Of a DNA stretch of 64,000 nucleotides, positions 31,277 to 41,500 are shown one piece after another. The notes beneath the pieces are model-generated. The model searched no databases, was not told the DNA's origin, and saw nothing but the letters and a program-made list of their open reading frames with translations. Within the stretch, counting starts at the first letter, position 1. Each line of letters starts with the position of its first letter. A program made the translations under genes and the position numbers. Source of the stretch: Pseudolabrys sp963742345 (lineage in GTDB: Bacteria > Pseudomonadota > Alphaproteobacteria > Rhizobiales > Xanthobacteraceae); contig CAVULO010000012.1 in assembly GCA_963742345.1 (NCBI GenBank), positions 186,001 to 250,000 of the forward strand, read 5' to 3'.

Positions 31277-32122
31277 TTACGCCAGCCACCTCTTGCGCCG
31301 GCGATAGTGTTTACCGTCGCGGAACGATTTGCGCCGGCCTTCGGAAATCCCAAGGTAGAATTCCTTGACGTCCTCGTTCTCGGCAAGCGCTTTGGCTTCG
31401 CCATCCATCACCACGCGGCCGTTTTCAAGGATGTAGCCATAACGCGCAAAACGCAGAGCCATATGAGTGTTTTGCTCTGCCAGAAGGAACGAGACACCTT
31501 CCTTGTCGTTGAGGTTCTTCACGATTATAAAAATTTCCTCAACAATCTGCGGCGCAAGACCCATCGACGGCTCATCGAGCAGTATCATCTTTGGCCGCGA
31601 CATCAGCGCGCGGCCAATCGCGCACATTTGTTGCTCGCCGCCTGAGGTGTAGCCGGCAAGCGAGTCCTTTCGTTCCCTGAGCTTCGGGAAATAGGTATAT
31701 ACGAGATCAAGATCGCGCTTGATCAGTGCCTTGCCGTCACGCCGCGTGAAGGCGCCCGTAAGCAAATTCTCCTCGATGCTCAGATGGGCGAAGCACTGGC
31801 GGCCCTCCATGACTTGAATGCAGCCGCGCCGCACCAACTCATTGGGCGAGAGATCCTGCACTTCGGCGCCGTCAAACACGATTGAGCCCTTGGTGACATC
31901 GCCACGTTCGGCGCGGAGCAAATTGGAAATGGCCTTCAATGTGGTCGTCTTGCCGGCGCCATTAGCGCCGAGTAATGCGACGATTCCGCCCCTCGGCACG
32001 TCGAGCGAGACGCCCTTGAGCACCAAAATAACGTGGTCGTATATAACTTCGATATTGTTGACCGAAAGAATCTTCTCCGCCGTGACGGAAGCCGTGGTTT
32101 CGGTCTGCGTTGCCGCCGACAT
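31277..32122 (-). CDS. livF: Branched-chain amino acid-type ABC transporter, ATP-binding protein LivF
   Basis: 281 residues. Walker A is GANGAGKTTTLKAI, the signature is TSGGEQQMCAIGRAL (T replaces the usual L in LSGGEQ), Walker B is MILLDEPSMGLAP and the switch His is near LLAEQNTHMALR. The C-terminal FYLGISEGRRKSFRDGKHYR extends past the usual LivF end. It powers uptake with LivG, LivH, LivM and the binding protein encoded just upstream in the same direction. A palindrome separates it from the binding-protein gene. Confidence 0.92.
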   Translation of the reverse strand: MSAATQTETTASVTAEKILSVNNIEVIYDHVILVLKGVSLDVPRGGIVALLGANGAGKTTTLKAISNLLRAERGDVTKGSIVFDGAEVQDLSPNELVRRGCIQVMEGRQCFAHLSIEENLLTGAFTRRDGKALIKRDLDLVYTYFPKLRERKDSLAGYTSGGEQQMCAIGRALMSRPKMILLDEPSMGLAPQIVEEIFIIVKNLNDKEGVSFLLAEQNTHMALRFARYGYILENGRVVMDGEAKALAENEDVKEFYLGISEGRRKSFRDGKHYRRRKRWLA

Positions 32123-32139
32123 CGTCGCTCCACGAATGA

Positions 32140-32172
32140 CCCTCTCCCCGCCGCCTCACGGCGAGGAGAGGG
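32140..32172. repeat. REP-like palindrome between the binding-protein gene and livF
   Basis: Arms CCCTCTCC/GGAGAGGG (with one A inserted on the right) and CGCCG/CGGCG surround a short CCTCA loop. This CCCTCTCC...GGAGAGGG design resembles interspersed palindromes seen in Bradyrhizobium-like genomes. As RNA it would protect the upstream binding-protein message and reduce read-through into livF. Confidence 0.55.
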
Positions 32173-32185
32173 ATTCTTCAAGTAC

Positions 32186-33518
32186 CTACGATGACTTGTC
32201 GCAAGGTTCTGTGCGTTTCGGCCAGCCGGCATTGGCGGACGAATAGTCCTTGGCCGCTGACTCGATCAGCGGACGGACTTTGGTCTTGAGGGGCGCGATC
32301 CAATCCGACCCTTGCGTCCATTTGGTGCCGTCCCACTTGGCCATATAGGCGGAGTTGTGGCCGTTGTGATCTTCGCATGCAACCTTCATCGGCGCGGCAA
32401 AACCATCGGCGCCGATTTCCTTTAGCCTGGCTTCGGTGATGTTCAAGGTTTCCAGACCGCGGCGCATATCTTCGCCGGTGATCATCTTCTTACCGGTAAT
32501 TTTCTGCGCGTTGCGAATCGCTTCTGCGATGATGATTGAGTTGAGCACGCCGCGATTATAAAAATTTTCGCCAACCTTGTCCTTTGGCGTCTGTGTCTTG
32601 CCTTTATCCACGATGTACTTCTGGATGTCCTTTATGACGGGGAAGTTGGTCCCTACCTGATTGAAGTCGAGCGATAGATAGCCCTTGGCCGCATCACCGG
32701 CGGGACGTGCGTCGTCATCGCTTCCGGCCCACCAGTTACCAATGAGGTGATCCATCGGGTAATTGTTTTTAGCCGCTTCCTTGACTGCGGTTGGATTCAT
32801 CGTGCCGAAGCCCTGGATATAGATCCACTCTGGACGATCGCGGCGGATGTTGAGCCATTGCGACGACTGGTTCTGCATCTCGGCCGCAGGTACCGGGTAG
32901 AGCTTGAGCTCGAAACCATAATCCTTGGCGAGCGCTTCAAGCAGCGGGATCGGCTCTTTGCCGTAAGGCGCGTCGAGATAGATCAGGCCTATCTTCTTGC
33001 CCTTTAGCTTGTCGAGACCGCCTTCCTTGCTTCCGATATAGCGGATGAACATAGAGGCGCCGTCCCAGTAGGTCGCGGGCGGATTGAAGATCCACGGAAA
33101 CGTTGTGCCGTCCGCCGAAGCCGAGAGGCCGTAGGCCATCGACAGGATCGGGATCTTGTCCACCGCTGCCTTCGGGATGATTTGCAGCGTGATGCCGGTT
33201 GAATATGGATTGATCACGACCGGATTCTTCGGATTTCACCTGCTCATAGCACTCGACACCCTTCTTGGTGTCGTAACCGGTCTCGCATTCTTCGACGACA
33301 ATCTTCACGCCGCCGATGCCGCCGTCACGTTCATTGAGCATGTTGAGATAGTCGGCCATGCCGTTCATGATCGGCGCGCCTGAAACTGCAAACGGACCGG
33401 TGCGGTACGACAACAATGGAACGAAGATGCCGTCGGCGGCACTCGCCGTGACCGGCGCAAACGACAAGCCGGCAACTACGGCAAAGGCCGCTCCGAGTAG
33501 ACGATGATACAATTGCAT
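32186..33518 (-). CDS. Branched-chain amino acid-type ABC transporter substrate-binding protein, one frameshift
   Basis: Periplasmic Leu/Ile/Val-type binding protein of about 443 residues. ATG 33518 is preceded by a strong AAAGGGAGGAAG. Signal peptide: QLYHRLLGAAFAVVAGLSFA to TASAAD. The first lobe (FVPLLSYRTGPFAVSGAPIM, MNGMADYLNMLNERDGGIGG) breaks at about 33230 and continues in another frame (NPVVINPYSTGITL). One extra base in TCCGAAG on the coding strand explains this. The rest holds KGKKIGLIYLDAPYGKEPIP and WNIRR-like segments to the end PCDKSS. Similar proteins in alphaproteobacteria often bind aromatic or other carboxylic acids rather than amino acids; here the flanking CoA ligases favour that. 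Confidence 0.9.
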
Positions 33519-33594
33519 TTGTCTTCCTCCCTTTCGATTCTTAGGCGGCATTGCCACCTGTCATCTCACGGCCAGTAGCGCAGGCGCTGCGGAC

Positions 33595-33616
33595 CGCCCC
33601 CGTTCTGGCCGGGGCG
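33595..33616. other. Small inverted repeat between livM and the binding-protein gene
   Basis: CGCCCC (33595-33600) and GGGGCG (33611-33616) form a GC-rich hairpin in the 118-bp gap. No T-run follows on the transcribed strand, so attenuation or RNA processing is only a possibility. Confidence 0.35.
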
Positions 33617-33636
33617 TTGGTTGAGATTGTGCCTTG

Positions 33637-34713
33637 TTAATAGGGGAAAGGCCACACCCTCAATTTCTGCTTGCCAATCTGCCACAACCGCGCGAGGCCA
33701 GCCGGCTCCGCAATCAGAAACAGCACGATCAGCGCACCAATGATCATGTATTGAATGTGCTCAACCGTCGCAGGGTGAACCGGGATGCCGAGCTTCGGCG
33801 GAAAATAGCGAAGCGCGATTGGCAGTATGAAAATCATTGCGGCGCCAAAAAACGAGCCGGTCAGGCTGCCGAGCCCACCGATGATGACCATGAAAAGAAT
33901 AAAAAAGCTCAGATTGACGTCGAACACTGCGGGCTCGGCACCGCCATACCAGAGGAAAACCAGAAGCGCACCGGCGACGCCGCAGTAGAACGAGGACGTC
34001 GCGAATGCCAGAAGTTTGGTTTGCAGAAGGCGTATTCCGACGAGGTCGGCGGCGAGATCCATATCCCGCACCGCCATCCACATCCGTCCGATCCGGCCAT
34101 GCACGAGGTTCGATGCCATCCAAGTCATCACGACGACGAAGCAGAGCACGACAAAGTAGCGCGTTGTGTCCGTCGCGGTCGCACCGGTGATCGGTACACC
34201 GAACAATGTGCGGGTCGGCACCTCAATTGCGCCGGACGCATTGTAGTTATAAAACCAGGGCTGCCGGATGAAGCACCACGACAAGAAGAATTGCGCGGCG
34301 AGCGTTGCTACCGCCAGATAAAATCCCTTGATCCGCAGCGAAGGCAACCCGAACAGAACCCCGACCGCCGCCGAAAAAAAACCTGACGCAACGATCCAAA
34401 TCAGAATGTTCACCCCAGGGAAGTAGGAGGTGAGCTTGTAGCAGGCATAGGCGCCAACGCCCATGAACGCGCCCGTCCCAAGCGACAAGAGCCCGGTATA
34501 ACCGGTAAGCAGATTGAGCCCGATGGCGGCGAGCGAAAAAATCAGGAAGGGGATCATGACCGCCTGAATCAGAAACGAACCACCAAACCAGGGAATGATA
34601 ACCGCCGCGATAAACAGGATGACAGCCAAACCGATCCGATCCTGCAGTATCGGAAATACGGCTAGGTCGGCCGCGTAGTTCGTCTTGAATTGGCCGGCCT
34701 CGCGATAAAACAT
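33637..34713 (-). CDS. livM: Branched-chain amino acid-type ABC transporter permease LivM
   Basis: 358 residues from ATG 34713, two bases after livH. A polytopic membrane protein with about ten helices, such as LAVILFIAAVIIPWFGGSFL and FLIFSLAAIGLNLLTGYTGL. The permease core has LLSLGTGAFMGVGAYACYKL and the EAA-like loop LRIKGFYLAVATLAAQFFL. The motif GRIGRMWMAVRDMDLAADLV is typical of LivM. It forms the channel with LivH. The end (RLWQIGKQKLRVWPFPY) is cytoplasmic. Confidence 0.93.
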   Translation of the reverse strand: MFYREAGQFKTNYAADLAVFPILQDRIGLAVILFIAAVIIPWFGGSFLIQAVMIPFLIFSLAAIGLNLLTGYTGLLSLGTGAFMGVGAYACYKLTSYFPGVNILIWIVASGFFSAAVGVLFGLPSLRIKGFYLAVATLAAQFFLSWCFIRQPWFYNYNASGAIEVPTRTLFGVPITGATATDTTRYFVVLCFVVVMTWMASNLVHGRIGRMWMAVRDMDLAADLVGIRLLQTKLLAFATSSFYCGVAGALLVFLWYGGAEPAVFDVNLSFFILFMVIIGGLGSLTGSFFGAAMIFILPIALRYFPPKLGIPVHPATVEHIQYMIIGALIVLFLIAEPAGLARLWQIGKQKLRVWPFPY

Positions 34714-34715
34714 GA

Positions 34716-35672
34716 TCAGATCCGCTCGATAATCCGTTCGCCGAACAAGCCTTGTGGACGAAACAGAAGAAAGATGAGGGCAATCACGTAAGCGAGCCAG
34801 GATTCGATGCCACTTCCCAAGAGTGGACCCCAATAGAACTCGCCCAGTTTTTCGCCGATGCCGATAATCAGTCCTCCAACAATAGCGCCCGGAATCGAGG
34901 TGAGGCCTCCGAGAATGAGCACTGGCAGCGCCTTGAGCGCGATAACTTCGAGCGCAAACGAAACGTCCGAGCGCGCGCCCCACATAATCCCGGTGGTGAG
35001 TGCTACAAGGCCCGCGGCGAACCACACGATGACCCAGATTTGCTCGAGCGAGATACCGACCGAGAGCGCCGCGCGGTGACTATCGGCGACCGCACGCAAC
35101 GCGCGGCCAATACGCGTTCGCTGGAAGAAAATAGCAAGCGTCGCTACCATAATCGACGCGATGATGGCCGCCGCGATATCAATTTTCTGAAGCGAAACGA
35201 AACCGCCCGCCATCTTGACGTCAATTGCGCCACGCGGAAGCAGAAGCTGGTCGGCAATCATGACTTTCGTCTCACCACCAAAGATAAGCTCGCCGAATCC
35301 GATCAGGAAATACGTCAGGCCGAACGTCGCCATGAACAAAATAATATCGGGCTGATTGACCAGCGGTCTGAGGATCAAACGCTCGACCGCGAAGGCGAGG
35401 CCCAGCATCACCCCGATCGTCAGCGCCAACGCCAAATAGGCGGGAACGCCGTGTTCGTGCAATCCGACCAATGTAAGCGCGGCAAACACAACCATGATGC
35501 CTTGCGCAAAATTGAACACGCCCGAGGCCTTGAAGATCAGAACGAAACCAAGCGCGATCAGCGAGTAGAGGACGCCGGCGACGAGGCCCTCCCACAGGGT
35601 CTGTACGAGCAGGTCGGGCGCCGCACCCATCTGTACAAAAGGATCGACGAAGATTTTGTAGAGGATGTCCAT
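34716..35672 (-). CDS. livH: Branched-chain amino acid-type ABC transporter permease LivH
   Basis: 318 residues with eight or so hydrophobic segments. Family marks are LVAGVLYSLIALGFVLIFKA, GVFNFAQGIMVVFAALTLVG, RTRIGRALRAVADSHRAALS (the cytoplasmic coupling loop) and ALPVLILGGLTSIPGAIVGG. An N-terminal extension (DILYKIFVDPFVQMGAAPDL) is somewhat longer than in E. coli LivH. It lies 6 bp after livG and 2 bp before livM, forming one transcript. Confidence 0.93.
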   Translation of the reverse strand: MDILYKIFVDPFVQMGAAPDLLVQTLWEGLVAGVLYSLIALGFVLIFKASGVFNFAQGIMVVFAALTLVGLHEHGVPAYLALALTIGVMLGLAFAVERLILRPLVNQPDIILFMATFGLTYFLIGFGELIFGGETKVMIADQLLLPRGAIDVKMAGGFVSLQKIDIAAAIIASIMVATLAIFFQRTRIGRALRAVADSHRAALSVGISLEQIWVIVWFAAGLVALTTGIMWGARSDVSFALEVIALKALPVLILGGLTSIPGAIVGGLIIGIGEKLGEFYWGPLLGSGIESWLAYVIALIFLLFRPQGLFGERIIERI

Positions 35673-35678
35673 GCGTCC

Positions 35679-36479
35679 TCAGTGCGCCACGCCGAGATAG
35701 GCATCGATTACCGCCTGATTGCGTTTGACTTCGTCGGGGCTTCCATCGGCGATCTTGATGCCATGATCGAGCACGACCACGCGGTCTGACAGGTCCATAA
35801 CAACACCCATGTCGTGCTCAATCAGCGCGATCGTGGTGCCATAGTAGTCGTTCACATCGAGTACAAAGCGCGACATGTCCTCTTTTTCTTCGAGATTCAT
35901 TCCGGCCATCGGCTCGTCGAGCAAAAGCAGTTCGGGTTCCATGGCGAGCGCGCGGCCGAGCTCCACCCGTTTTTGAAGACCGTAAGGGAGCCGGCCCACC
36001 GGCACGCGGCGGATTTCCTGAATCTTGAGAAAATCGATGATCTCCTCGACGCGGTGGCGATGCTCAACTTCCTCGCGCATGGCCGGGCCGTAGCGCAGAA
36101 GTTGCCAGAAGAAACTCGTGTGCATTTTCAGCGTGCGGCCGGCCATGATGTTGTCGAGGGCGGTCATGCCACGAAACAGCGCTACGTTCTGGAAGGTGCG
36201 CGCGATGCCGCCATAAGCCGCCTCATGTGGCCGCATGTTGGTGCGCGTCTCGCCCTTGAATGTTATGCGTCCCTGCTGTGGTCGATAGAAGCCGTTGATG
36301 ACGTTGAGCATCGATGTCTTACCGGCACCGTTCGGCCCGATAATTGCCCGTATTTCTCCTTTGCGGATGTCGAAGGAAACGTCGGTTACCGCCTTCACCC
36401 CGCCGAAGGACAGCGACACGTTCTCCACCGACAAAAGCACATCGCCAACCGCAGCTTCGGGGCCGCCCGTTGCTCTCAT
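35679..36479 (-). CDS. livG: Branched-chain amino acid-type ABC transporter, ATP-binding protein LivG
   Basis: 266 residues. Walker A is IGPNGAGKTSMLNVINGFY, the LivG-specific NVALFRGMTALDNIMAGRTL follows, the signature region is LPYGLQKRVELGRALAMEP and Walker B is LLLLDEPMAGMNLEEKEDM. The H-loop is LIEHDMGVVMDLSDRV. Length and ending (IDAYLGVAH) are typical. Its start overlaps the stop of the acyl-CoA synthetase gene by 4 nt (ATGA), coupling the two. Confidence 0.94.
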   Translation of the reverse strand: MRATGGPEAAVGDVLLSVENVSLSFGGVKAVTDVSFDIRKGEIRAIIGPNGAGKTSMLNVINGFYRPQQGRITFKGETRTNMRPHEAAYGGIARTFQNVALFRGMTALDNIMAGRTLKMHTSFFWQLLRYGPAMREEVEHRHRVEEIIDFLKIQEIRRVPVGRLPYGLQKRVELGRALAMEPELLLLDEPMAGMNLEEKEDMSRFVLDVNDYYGTTIALIEHDMGVVMDLSDRVVVLDHGIKIADGSPDEVKRNQAVIDAYLGVAH

Positions 36480-38446
36480 GCCGCTTTCCCCATGACGGGA
36501 ACGGGCTCGCTCTTCATATCGCGGATTTTGACGCGGGCGCTAATCGTGCCCTTGCGGCCATCCTCAAAGGTAACTTCGGTCGAAATATCGGCCTCCTTCG
36601 AGCCGTCATAAAGCGCCTTGATCAGCGGGGCATATCGCTCGGCGATGAAACCGCGACGGACTTTTTGCGTGCGGGTGAGTTCGCCGTCATCGGCATCGAG
36701 TTCTTTGTGCAAAATCAGGAACCGTTTGATTTGCGCACCCGCCATCACTTTGTCCTCGGCGAGCGAGCGGTTCACCTCCGCAACATGTTTCTCGAGCATG
36801 TCGTAAACGAGCGGATGCCCGGCAAGCTCCTGATACGAGCCGTAGACAACATTGTTACGCTCGGCCCAGCTTCCGACCGCGGTGAGATCGATATTGAGCA
36901 TGACCGTGGCAAAATCGCGCTTGTCGCCGAGCGCCACCACCTCGCGGATATTGGGATAGAACTTGAGTTTGTTCTCAATATACTTCGGCGGAAACATCGT
37001 TCCGTTGTTAAGTTTGCCAACATCCTTTGTGCGGTCGATGATTTTCAGGTGGCCGGTCTTCTCATCAAAGAAGCCGGCGTCACCGGTCTTTACATAACCG
37101 TCCGGCGTCATAACTTCGGCGGTCTTGGCATCGTCCTTGAAATAGCCGGAGAACATACCCGGCGACTTGAACTGGACCTCGCCATCCTCGGAAATGCGAA
37201 GATCGACGTTGGGGCAAGCAGGCCCGACTGTATCGGAATAAATCTCGCCGTCAGGCTGTGCGGTAACGTAAAGGAAGGCTTCGGTTTGCCCATAAAGCTG
37301 TTTCAGATTCAAACCGATCGAGCGGTAAAAACTGAATAGATCCGGCCCGACCGCCTCGCCCGCGGTGTAGGCAACGCGCACCCGCGAGAAGCCGAGCACG
37401 TTTTTGAGAGGTCCATAGACAAGAACATTGCCAATCGCATAGAGCAGCCGGCCGACGAGGGGCACCGGCTGACGGTTAAGGATGCGCTCGCCGTAGCGAC
37501 GCGCCACGCCAATGAAATAGTGAAACAGCTTGCGCTTGATAAAGCCGGCATCTTCCATGCGGATCATCACACGAGTGAGCAGTAACTCGAGCGTGCGTGG
37601 CGGTGCGAAATAAAAGCTTGGCCCGATCTCACGCAGATCGGTCATGGCGGTGTCCGGGCTTTCCGGACAGGCGGTACAAAATCCGGAGACCATGCCTTGC
37701 GCGTAATTGAGGTAGTGGTCGCCGACCCAGGCGAGTGGCAAATAAGCGAGCGCCACGTCGTTTTCGGTCAGCTTATCGAAGGCCACTGTATCGGCTGCGG
37801 CATTGATCGAACGTTCGTTGGTAAGGACCACGCCCTTGGATGTGCCAGTGGTGCCGGACGTATAAAGAATGATGGACGGATCAGAGCCTTTGCCGGCTGC
37901 AATCTCCTTATCGAGCCAATCGGCTACCGTGGTATCCGCGAGCGCCTTGCGTCCTTCGTCGATGACATCGTCCATCGAGCGCAGCCGGCTGTGGTCGTAG
38001 TCGCGGAGCCCTCGCTTCTCGTCGTAAAACATCAGCTCAAGTTTGGGGACGCGTTGTACAACCGACCAAATCTTGTCGACCTGCTCCTGGTCCTCGACTG
38101 CGGCAAAGCGCACGTCGGCATGGGCGAGCACATAGGCGAGTTCGTCAGCCACCGCATCGGCATAGACCGGAACGGGAATTGCGCCCACCATCTGTGCCGC
38201 CATCACAGACCAATAAAGCTTCGGCCGGTTGCCACCGACGATGGCAATGGTTTCGCCTCGCTTGAGCCCCAAACGGTGCAGGCCCACGGCATAGGGGCGC
38301 ACGATTTCGAGTACCTGACTCCAGGTCCAGGTCTGCCAAATACCGAGGTCCTTATGCCTCATGGCCGGCCGCGACCCATACAAATGGGCGTTGCGAACCA
38401 GCAGCTTCGGAAATGTCTCGGCCAGCCCGACGACGTTCGGCGCCAC
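36476..38446 (-). CDS. AMP-forming long-chain acyl-CoA synthetase-like ligase
   Basis: 656 residues from GTG 38446, chosen because GGGAGGA precedes it; a TTG at 38557 would lengthen it without conserved sequence. ATP/AMP motif is ILYTSGTTGTSKGVVLTNER; the next core motifs are LKQLYGQTEAFLYVTAQPDG and GYVKTGDAGFFDEKTGHLKI with the hinge IIDRTKDVGKLNNGTMFPPK. The C-terminal Lys region is LTRTQKVRRGFIAERYAPLI. It forms acyl-CoA at the inner membrane. Proteins of this type paired with Liv transporters are common in alphaproteobacteria and may couple import to CoA activation. Substrate chain length is not determinable from sequence. Confidence 0.9.
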   Translation of the reverse strand: MAPNVVGLAETFPKLLVRNAHLYGSRPAMRHKDLGIWQTWTWSQVLEIVRPYAVGLHRLGLKRGETIAIVGGNRPKLYWSVMAAQMVGAIPVPVYADAVADELAYVLAHADVRFAAVEDQEQVDKIWSVVQRVPKLELMFYDEKRGLRDYDHSRLRSMDDVIDEGRKALADTTVADWLDKEIAAGKGSDPSIILYTSGTTGTSKGVVLTNERSINAAADTVAFDKLTENDVALAYLPLAWVGDHYLNYAQGMVSGFCTACPESPDTAMTDLREIGPSFYFAPPRTLELLLTRVMIRMEDAGFIKRKLFHYFIGVARRYGERILNRQPVPLVGRLLYAIGNVLVYGPLKNVLGFSRVRVAYTAGEAVGPDLFSFYRSIGLNLKQLYGQTEAFLYVTAQPDGEIYSDTVGPACPNVDLRISEDGEVQFKSPGMFSGYFKDDAKTAEVMTPDGYVKTGDAGFFDEKTGHLKIIDRTKDVGKLNNGTMFPPKYIENKLKFYPNIREVVALGDKRDFATVMLNIDLTAVGSWAERNNVVYGSYQELAGHPLVYDMLEKHVAEVNRSLAEDKVMAGAQIKRFLILHKELDADDGELTRTQKVRRGFIAERYAPLIKALYDGSKEADISTEVTFEDGRKGTISARVKIRDMKSEPVPVMGKAA

Positions 38447-38599
38447 AGCCCATTCCTCCCGTGCGGCCACGCTTACAGGCGCGGCTCTCAACCCCTCGCC
38501 GTCTCTTGTGGACGATCTTGTTGTCTCGATATGAAAACACCGCCAGAAGGCGGTCAAGTATCAGATCGGATGTAAATTGGTTGCAAAAGGGCGGTTAAG

Positions 38600-41500
38600 C
38601 TATTCCGCCGCCCTGAGAAATGCCCCCGCGCCGGAGCCGAATTGCTCCCGAAGGACCGCTTCCTCGGCCTTAGCCGCGGCCAGATGCCGCTGTTTGACCG
38701 GTCCAAACCCACGGATCTTCTCCGGAATCATCGCAAGCGCAACCGCGACTTGATGATTGTCCGGTGTCAGACGTTCGACGATTTCACCAAGAAGTTGCTC
38801 GTACTCGGAGACCAACCGGCGTTCCATTCGACGCTCTGCCGTATAACCAAAGGGATCGAACGCAGTACCACGCAAGAATTTGAATCTTGCCAGTATCGCA
38901 AAGGCCTTCAACATCCAGGGGCCGAACGACATCTTTTTTGGCTCGCCGGTTTCCGGATTGCGCCGCGCAAGCAGGGGCGGCGCCAGATGAAATTCAAAGC
39001 GCAGCTTGTCCCCGTCGAACGTCGATTTCACACGATCGACAAATGACGTCTCGCTATAAAGTCGCGCCACTTCGTATTCATCCTTGTAGGCCATCAGCTT
39101 GAACAGGTAGCGCGCCACCGCTTCCGCAAGCCCACAGTGTCCCGGCGCTTTTTCAGCTTCAACCGTGCGCACCTTCTCCACCAAATTTCGATAGCGCCGC
39201 GCATAGCCCGCGTTCTGATAGGCCGTCAGAAATGCCGTACGACGCTCCACTGTCTCGCCGAATGATTGTGATAACTTGAGAGAATCGTTCTGTTCCTGCG
39301 GACGCGGTTCGATCAATGCCTCGAGCGCTTTGGGATCAACCGCAGCGCGGCGCCCGTAACGAAACGCCGAAACGTTCATCAGTACCGCTTCACCGTTCAT
39401 CTCGATCGCACGCTCGATCGAATCCGCTGATAGGGGCAGCGCTCCGAGCTGATAGGCGTAGCCGAGCATGAACATATTGGCGCCGATGGAATTGCCGAGC
39501 AGCGCCGTTGCCAGCCGGCCCGCATCGACGAAATGGCTTCGTTCGCGACCGGCGTGGCCGATGATGGCGCGCTTGAGCCGTTCCGTCGGCAGAGAAAACT
39601 CCGCATTGCGCGTGAAGTCACCGGGCAGGAACTCGGCCGTGTTGACGATGACGCGCGTACTGCCGACTTTCATGGCACCGAGCACCTTCTTGGCCCCGAC
39701 TACGACGATATCGCCGCCCAGAACCAGATCGGCGCCGCCAGCGGCGACACGGATGGCGTGGATGTCATCTGGGGTATTGGCAATGCGGATATGGCTGGAG
39801 ACTGCGCCACCCTTCTGCGCGAGGCCGGCCATATCGATAATGCCAACGCCTTTGCCTTCGAGATGGGCTGCCATGCCGACGATAGCGCCAATCGTGACAA
39901 TTCCGGTGCCGCCAATGCCGGTGACAATGATGCCGTAAGGATGGTTGAGCAGCGGCGCGTTGGGCGACGGTAGCGCAGGCCACTCGCCCGGCTCCGCGAC
40001 GCTTTCTCCTCTCTTCAGCTTAGCCCCGTGCACCGTGACAAACGACGGGCAGAAGCCTTTCACGCATGAGTAGTCCTTGTTGCAGCTCGACTGATCGATG
40101 GTCCGTTTGCGACCCCATTCGGTCTCCAGCGGCTGCACTGATACGCAATTCGATTTCACGCCGCAGTCGCCACAACCTTCACAAACCAGATCATTGATGA
40201 CCACGCGCTTGTCAGGGTCTGGGAACGCGCCGCGCTTGCGGCGGCGCCGCTTCTCGGCGGCACAAGTCTGATCGTAGATAAGGACGCTCACACCTGGCAC
40301 GGTGGCGAGCTCACGCTGGATGGCGTCAAGATCGTCACGATGATGCACGGTCAGCCCGCGCGGCCACTCGGTGCCTTTGGCATATTTCCAGGGCTCGTCA
40401 GTGACCACGACCACGCGCTTTGCGCCTTCGGCGGCGACCTGTGCGGCGATCTGCGGCACGGTCAGCCCGCCGTCATTCGCCTGCCCCCCGGTCATCGCGA
40501 CGGCGTCGTTGAACAGGATTTTGTACGTCATTGTCACGCCGGAAGCGATTGCGCCGCGGATCGCGAGATAGCCTGAGTGATTGTAAGTGCCGTCGCCGAG
40601 ATTCTGGAACACGTGCTCGCGGTTGGAGAATGGCGCCTCGCCAATCCAGTTGGCGCCCTCGCCGCCCATCTGGGTGTACCCGAGAGTTTTGCGATCCATC
40701 CATTGCGCCATGTAGTGACAGCCGATACCGGCATAGGCACGGCTGCCCTCCGGCACGCGCGTGGATGTGTTGTGCGGACAGCCCGAGCAGAAATAAGGAA
40801 TGCGCTGGGCAACGTCAGCTGTTTCGGACAGCGCCCGTTGCGCCGCCTTTAGCCGCGCGACGTTGGCGGCCAGCTCTTCGTTCCCGCCATAGCGCAACAG
40901 CCGCTCGCCGATACAGATCGCGATATCGTTCGGATCGAGCGCGCCTTTGACTGGAAATAGCCAATTGCCTTGCTCGTCCCTCTTCCCGATGCAGACCGGC
41001 TGATTCGGTGTGCCGTAGAGTTCCTCGCGCACCTGCACTTCAATCAGCGAACGCTTTTCCTCGACCACGATGATGAGGTCGAGCCCCTGTGCGAAATCGG
41101 CCAGCTCCTGCCGGCCGATCGGCCACACGCAGGCGATCTTGAATAGTCGCAGGCCGAGGTCGTTGCATTTGATCTCGTCGATCCCGAGTTCGTCGAAGGC
41201 CTGGCGTACATCGAGATAGGCTTTGCCTGTGGTGATGACACCGATTTTCGGCGCCCGCCCGCCCGACGTGATGGTCTTGTTTAGATTGTTGGCGCGCACG
41301 AAGGCGAGCATTGCGTCGCGCTTGTAGTCGTGCAGGCGTGCTTCCTGCCCGAGGATGGTATCGACCAGGCGGATATTGAGTCCGCCCTCGGGCATACGAA
41401 AATCCGCAGGCGTTATGATCTTCACGCGATCAAGGGTGCCATCGATCACACCGCTCGATTCCACAGTCTCGTGCATGCATTTGAGTGCGGTCCACGTGCC

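Noticed and set aside
34752..35789. 345-codon frame antisense to livH
   Set aside because: Composition (Arg, His, Asp, Gln) is typical of a shadow; LivH is clear on the other strand.
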